Shown piece after piece: positions 61,571-64,000 of a DNA stretch of 64,000 bases. Position numbers and translations under genes: made by a program. Position 1 is the stretch's first letter; each line of letters opens with the position of its first letter. This DNA is from Agromyces laixinhei. Its GTDB lineage: Bacteria > Actinomycetota > Actinomycetes > Actinomycetales > Microbacteriaceae. Under the pieces are notes generated by a model. That model saw nothing but the letters and a program-made list of their open reading frames with translations, made no database searches and was not told the origin of the DNA. The DNA lies in contig NZ_CP040872.1 of NCBI RefSeq assembly GCF_006337065.1, positions 744,001-808,000 on the forward strand, written 5' to 3'.

Positions 61571-63558
61571 GAGTGCTCCTCCAGTTTCTTCAGCTCGGCC
61601 TCGGCCTCTTCGGCATCGGTGCCGAGGTAGGCGACGATCACCGCCGGGTCGTTGCGCACCGACTCGGGGTCGCCGTGCGCGATGAGCACACCGTCGTCGA
61701 GCACCGCGACCGAGTCGGCGAGCGCCATCACCTGGGCGACGTCGTGCTCGACGAGCACGATCGTGAGTCCGGCATCGCGCAGCGCCCGCAGCAACTGAGC
61801 GAGCAGTTCGCGCTCGTGGCCCGAGAGGCCGGCCATCGGCTCGTCGAGCAGCAGCAGCGCGGGCTCGGCGGCGAGCGCACGGCACACCTCCATCATGCGC
61901 TGGCGGCCGAACGGCAGGTCGCCGGCGGGCAGGCCCGCGACGTCGCCGAGTCGCATCGAGTCGAGGATGTCGTGGGCGATCTCCTCGTGGGCGTACTGCT
62001 CGCGCCCCTGGAGGCCGAACATGCCGCGGAGGATTCCGGCCCGGCCCTTGCGGAAGCGGCCCATGTAGACGTTGCCGACGACATCGGTCGACGAGAACAC
62101 CTGCAGGTTCTGGAAGGTGCGGGTGAGGCCGGCCTCGGCGCCGACGTGCGGCTTGCGCCCCTGGATCTCCTCACCGAGGAAGCGCACCGTGCCCGAGGTC
62201 GGGGCGATCGCGCCCGTGATCATGTTGAAGCACGTCGTCTTGCCCGCGCCGTTCGGGCCGATGAGGCCCGTGATCTGGCCGGCGGGCACGGTCAGGGTCA
62301 CGTCGTCGACGGCGACCACGCCGCCGTAGCGTTTCGTGAGCCCCGACACCTCGAGGATCGGCTCGCCAGCCGCGACCGGCGTCGAGACGGAGGGGATGCG
62401 GGCATCGGATGCCGCGGCATCCGTCACCGCGTCGAGACCGCCGCCCGGCGACTCGCCCGGCAGGCCGCCGAACGCGCGCGTCGGCACCTCGCCCGAGCCG
62501 CCGTCGGCGGTGCCGTCGGGAACGGGTCGCGCCGCGGCATCCGCTCGCCATCTCGTGATCGCCGCCCACGCTGACTTCACGACCTGGTAGAGACCGCCCG
62601 GCAGCAGGATGATCACGAGGATCAGCACGAGGCCATAGCCGATGAGCTGCACCTCGCCCGTGGCCCCCGGGATGATCGCGGGGATGAGGTCGCGGAGGCC
62701 CTCGGAGAGGAGCTCGACGATGAAGGCGCCGGCGATCGCGCCCCAGACGGAGCCGAGCCCGCCGATGACGACCATCAGCAGCAGTTCGACCGAGACGTGG
62801 AACTCGGCGACCTGCGGCGAGACGATCTGCACCTGGTAGGCGTAGAAGACGCCGCCGAGTCCGGCGAACCCGGCCGAGAGGGTGAACACCTTCACGCGCA
62901 GGGCGTAGGTGTTGACGCCGAGCGACTCGGCCGCGAGCTCGGAGTCGTTGACGGCCGAGAGCGCCCGGCCCGCGCGTGAGCGGGTCAGGTTCAGTGCGAG
63001 CACGAGGCCGATGAGCACGAACGGCGCGACGAACCAGAAGAACAGTCCGTTGTTGTCGATCGGGATGCCGAAGACCTCGGGCCGGCCGTAGCCGTAGATG
63101 CCGGTCGTGCGGCCGGTGAAGTCCCACTCGCGCACGGCGATCATGACGATGAACCCGAGGCCGAGGGTCGCGAGCGCGAGGTAGTGTCCGCGCAGGCGCA
63201 GCATCGGCAGGCCGACGAGGAGCGCCGCGAGCATGGCCGCGACGACGCCGCCGACGGCCGCGACCGTGCCCGGCAACTCGAACTTCTGCAGCAGGATCGC
63301 GTGCGTGTACGCGCCGATCGCGAAGAACGCCGCCTGCCCGAGGCTCACCTGGCCGGCGAGCCCCATGAGCAGCGAGAGCCCGATCGCGGGCAGCGCGAAG
63401 ATCATCGAGAAGACGGCGATGTTCATCATCGACGAGCTCGCCGTGAACGGCACGATCGCGATGATCACGGCGAACGCGGCGACGCCGATGATCGTGCCGC
63501 GGTTGTTGGGCCAGAAGCCGGTCTTCGACCGCATGGCGGCCTTGTTCAGGTAGGACAT
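61567..63558 (-). CDS. livM: Fused LivM permease and LivG ATPase
   Basis: 663 residues. N-terminal LivM permease (1 to about 330, about nine TM; GLAGQVSLGQAAFFAIGAY, GGLGSVWGAIAGAF), a 60-residue Gly/Pro/Ala linker, then LivG ATPase (about 395-660): GPNGAGKTTCF, GLTRTFQN, ALLLLDEPMAGL, EHDVAQVMAL. The natural fusion ties one ATPase to the permease. It lies between livH (1 bp apart) and livF. Confidence 0.92.
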   Translation of the reverse strand: MSYLNKAAMRSKTGFWPNNRGTIIGVAAFAVIIAIVPFTASSSMMNIAVFSMIFALPAIGLSLLMGLAGQVSLGQAAFFAIGAYTHAILLQKFELPGTVAAVGGVVAAMLAALLVGLPMLRLRGHYLALATLGLGFIVMIAVREWDFTGRTTGIYGYGRPEVFGIPIDNNGLFFWFVAPFVLIGLVLALNLTRSRAGRALSAVNDSELAAESLGVNTYALRVKVFTLSAGFAGLGGVFYAYQVQIVSPQVAEFHVSVELLLMVVIGGLGSVWGAIAGAFIVELLSEGLRDLIPAIIPGATGEVQLIGYGLVLILVIILLPGGLYQVVKSAWAAITRWRADAAARPVPDGTADGGSGEVPTRAFGGLPGESPGGGLDAVTDAAASDARIPSVSTPVAAGEPILEVSGLTKRYGGVVAVDDVTLTVPAGQITGLIGPNGAGKTTCFNMITGAIAPTSGTVRFLGEEIQGRKPHVGAEAGLTRTFQNLQVFSSTDVVGNVYMGRFRKGRAGILRGMFGLQGREQYAHEEIAHDILDSMRLGDVAGLPAGDLPFGRQRMMEVCRALAAEPALLLLDEPMAGLSGHERELLAQLLRALRDAGLTIVLVEHDVAQVMALADSVAVLDDGVLIAHGDPESVRNDPAVIVAYLGTDAEEAEAELKKLEEHS

Positions 63559-63559
63559 C

Positions 63560-64000
63560 TCAGACCCTCACGGCGTTCGGGCGCAGCACGAGGCCGGCCG
63601 GTCGGATGATCAGCACGATGATGAGGATGAAGAACGCGACCGCGTCCTTCCACCCGGATGCCACGTAGCCGGCGACGTACGACTCGATGATGCCGAGCAG
63701 CAGCGCGCCGACGATCGCCGCGCGGAACGAGACGAGCCCCCCGAGCACCGCGGCGACGAAGCCCTTGAGGCCGAGCAGCAGGCCGCCCGACCAGATCGAG
63801 AGGTAGATCGGCGAGCTGACCACGCCGGCGGCGGCACCCACGAATCCGGCGATCGCGAAGGCGATGATGGAGGCCGCGGCCGGCGAGATGCCGACGATGC
63901 GCGCCGCGACCGGCTGCTCGGCGCTCGCGCGCAACGCCTTGCCCCAGCGGGTCTTCTCGTAGAAGAGCAGCACGCCGCCGCCGACCACGACGAGGGCGCC
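63560..64000 (-). CDS. livH: LivH permease, 5' end outside window
   Basis: The last 146 residues are visible, open to the window edge. KALRASAEQPVAARIVGISPAAASIIAFAIAGFVGAAAGVV and GGLVSFRAAIVGALLLGIIESYVAG are LivH motifs (split here over TM helices). Second permease half of the HAAT importer. A substrate-binding protein, expected upstream, is not in view, so the substrate is open. Confidence 0.9.
   Translation of the reverse strand, partial: GALVVVGGGVLLFYEKTRWGKALRASAEQPVAARIVGISPAAASIIAFAIAGFVGAAAGVVSSPIYLSIWSGGLLLGLKGFVAAVLGGLVSFRAAIVGALLLGIIESYVAGYVASGWKDAVAFFILIIVLIIRPAGLVLRPNAVRV

Noticed and set aside
60866..64000. Idea that the Liv-type transporter imports phenylacetate or histidine
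   Set aside because: No hut or paa operator near it, and its binding protein is outside the window; adjacency alone is too weak.

Overview
This is a stretch of high-GC chromosome (roughly 70% GC by eye). It looks like an actinobacterium, most probably Microbacteriaceae. The reasons are gene density, many GTG starts, ATGA/TGATG gene overlaps, an LAXTG (sortase E type) surface protein with chaplin-like repeats, actinobacterial forms of the hut and paa enzymes, and -10 elements of the TAGGCT/TACGCT kind close to start codons. No rRNA, tRNA, CRISPR array, phage or insertion sequence was seen. Both window edges cut genes: an SDR oxidoreductase on the left and a LivH permease on the right.

Layout. 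0-4.5 kb: SDR fragment, a polytopic membrane protein, a cluster of hairpins, then two secreted proteins, one with six chaplin-like repeats and a cell-wall sorting signal. 4.5-8 kb: RND efflux pump broken by a frameshift inside a Gly-rich repeat. 8-12.6 kb: ECF42-type sigma factor with its YCII/DGPF partner, then copper handling (CopZ and CopB-type ATPase), each copper gene with its own CsoR-type box. 12.7-13.9 kb: epimerase remnant and a 73-bp repeat array. 13.9-22.5 kb: complete histidine utilisation set (hutG, hutI-hutU, hutH and an IclR regulator) sharing a 16-bp operator, interrupted by a phosphohistidine-phosphatase-like gene and an M23 peptidase. 22.6-31.1 kb: DedA, DUF4383, acyltransferase, a two-component system, YihY, an esterase and a membrane-anchored collagen-like protein. 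31.4-33.3 kb: DEAD-box RNA helicase. 33.5-38.6 kb and 45.2-52.7 kb: complete phenylacetate catabolon in two blocks (thiolase-hydratase-dehydrogenase-paaZ; paaI-paaK-TetR divergent from paaABCDE-paaG). Between them lie an octamer satellite, a RecQ helicase with a phosphoribosyltransferase-like tail, a dead LLM monooxygenase, a second polytopic membrane protein and a second two-component system. 53.1-59.5 kb: mnh/mrp cation/proton antiporter operon. 59.6-60.8 kb: AAA ATPase of unknown role behind an unusually AT-rich promoter. 60.9-64 kb: branched-chain amino-acid type ABC transporter (LivF, a LivM-LivG fusion, partial LivH).

How it works together. Histidine goes to glutamate by HutH, HutU, HutI and HutG; the three hut transcription units each carry a GTCYGGNATCSCAGAC box ending 55-56 nt before the start codon, which points to control by the IclR protein encoded beside hutH. 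Phenylacetate is activated by PaaK, epoxidised by PaaABC(D)E, isomerised by PaaG, opened and oxidised by PaaZ and degraded by thiolase, PaaF and PaaH; both blocks carry a near-identical 16-bp palindrome at their promoters, which points to the TetR protein downstream of paaK. The least explained parts are the intergenic repeat arrays at 13.4-13.8, 38.7-39.0, 51.7-51.85 and 52.7-53.0 kb. Two of these arrays share a 15-bp core and one ends in a perfect 42-bp palindrome.
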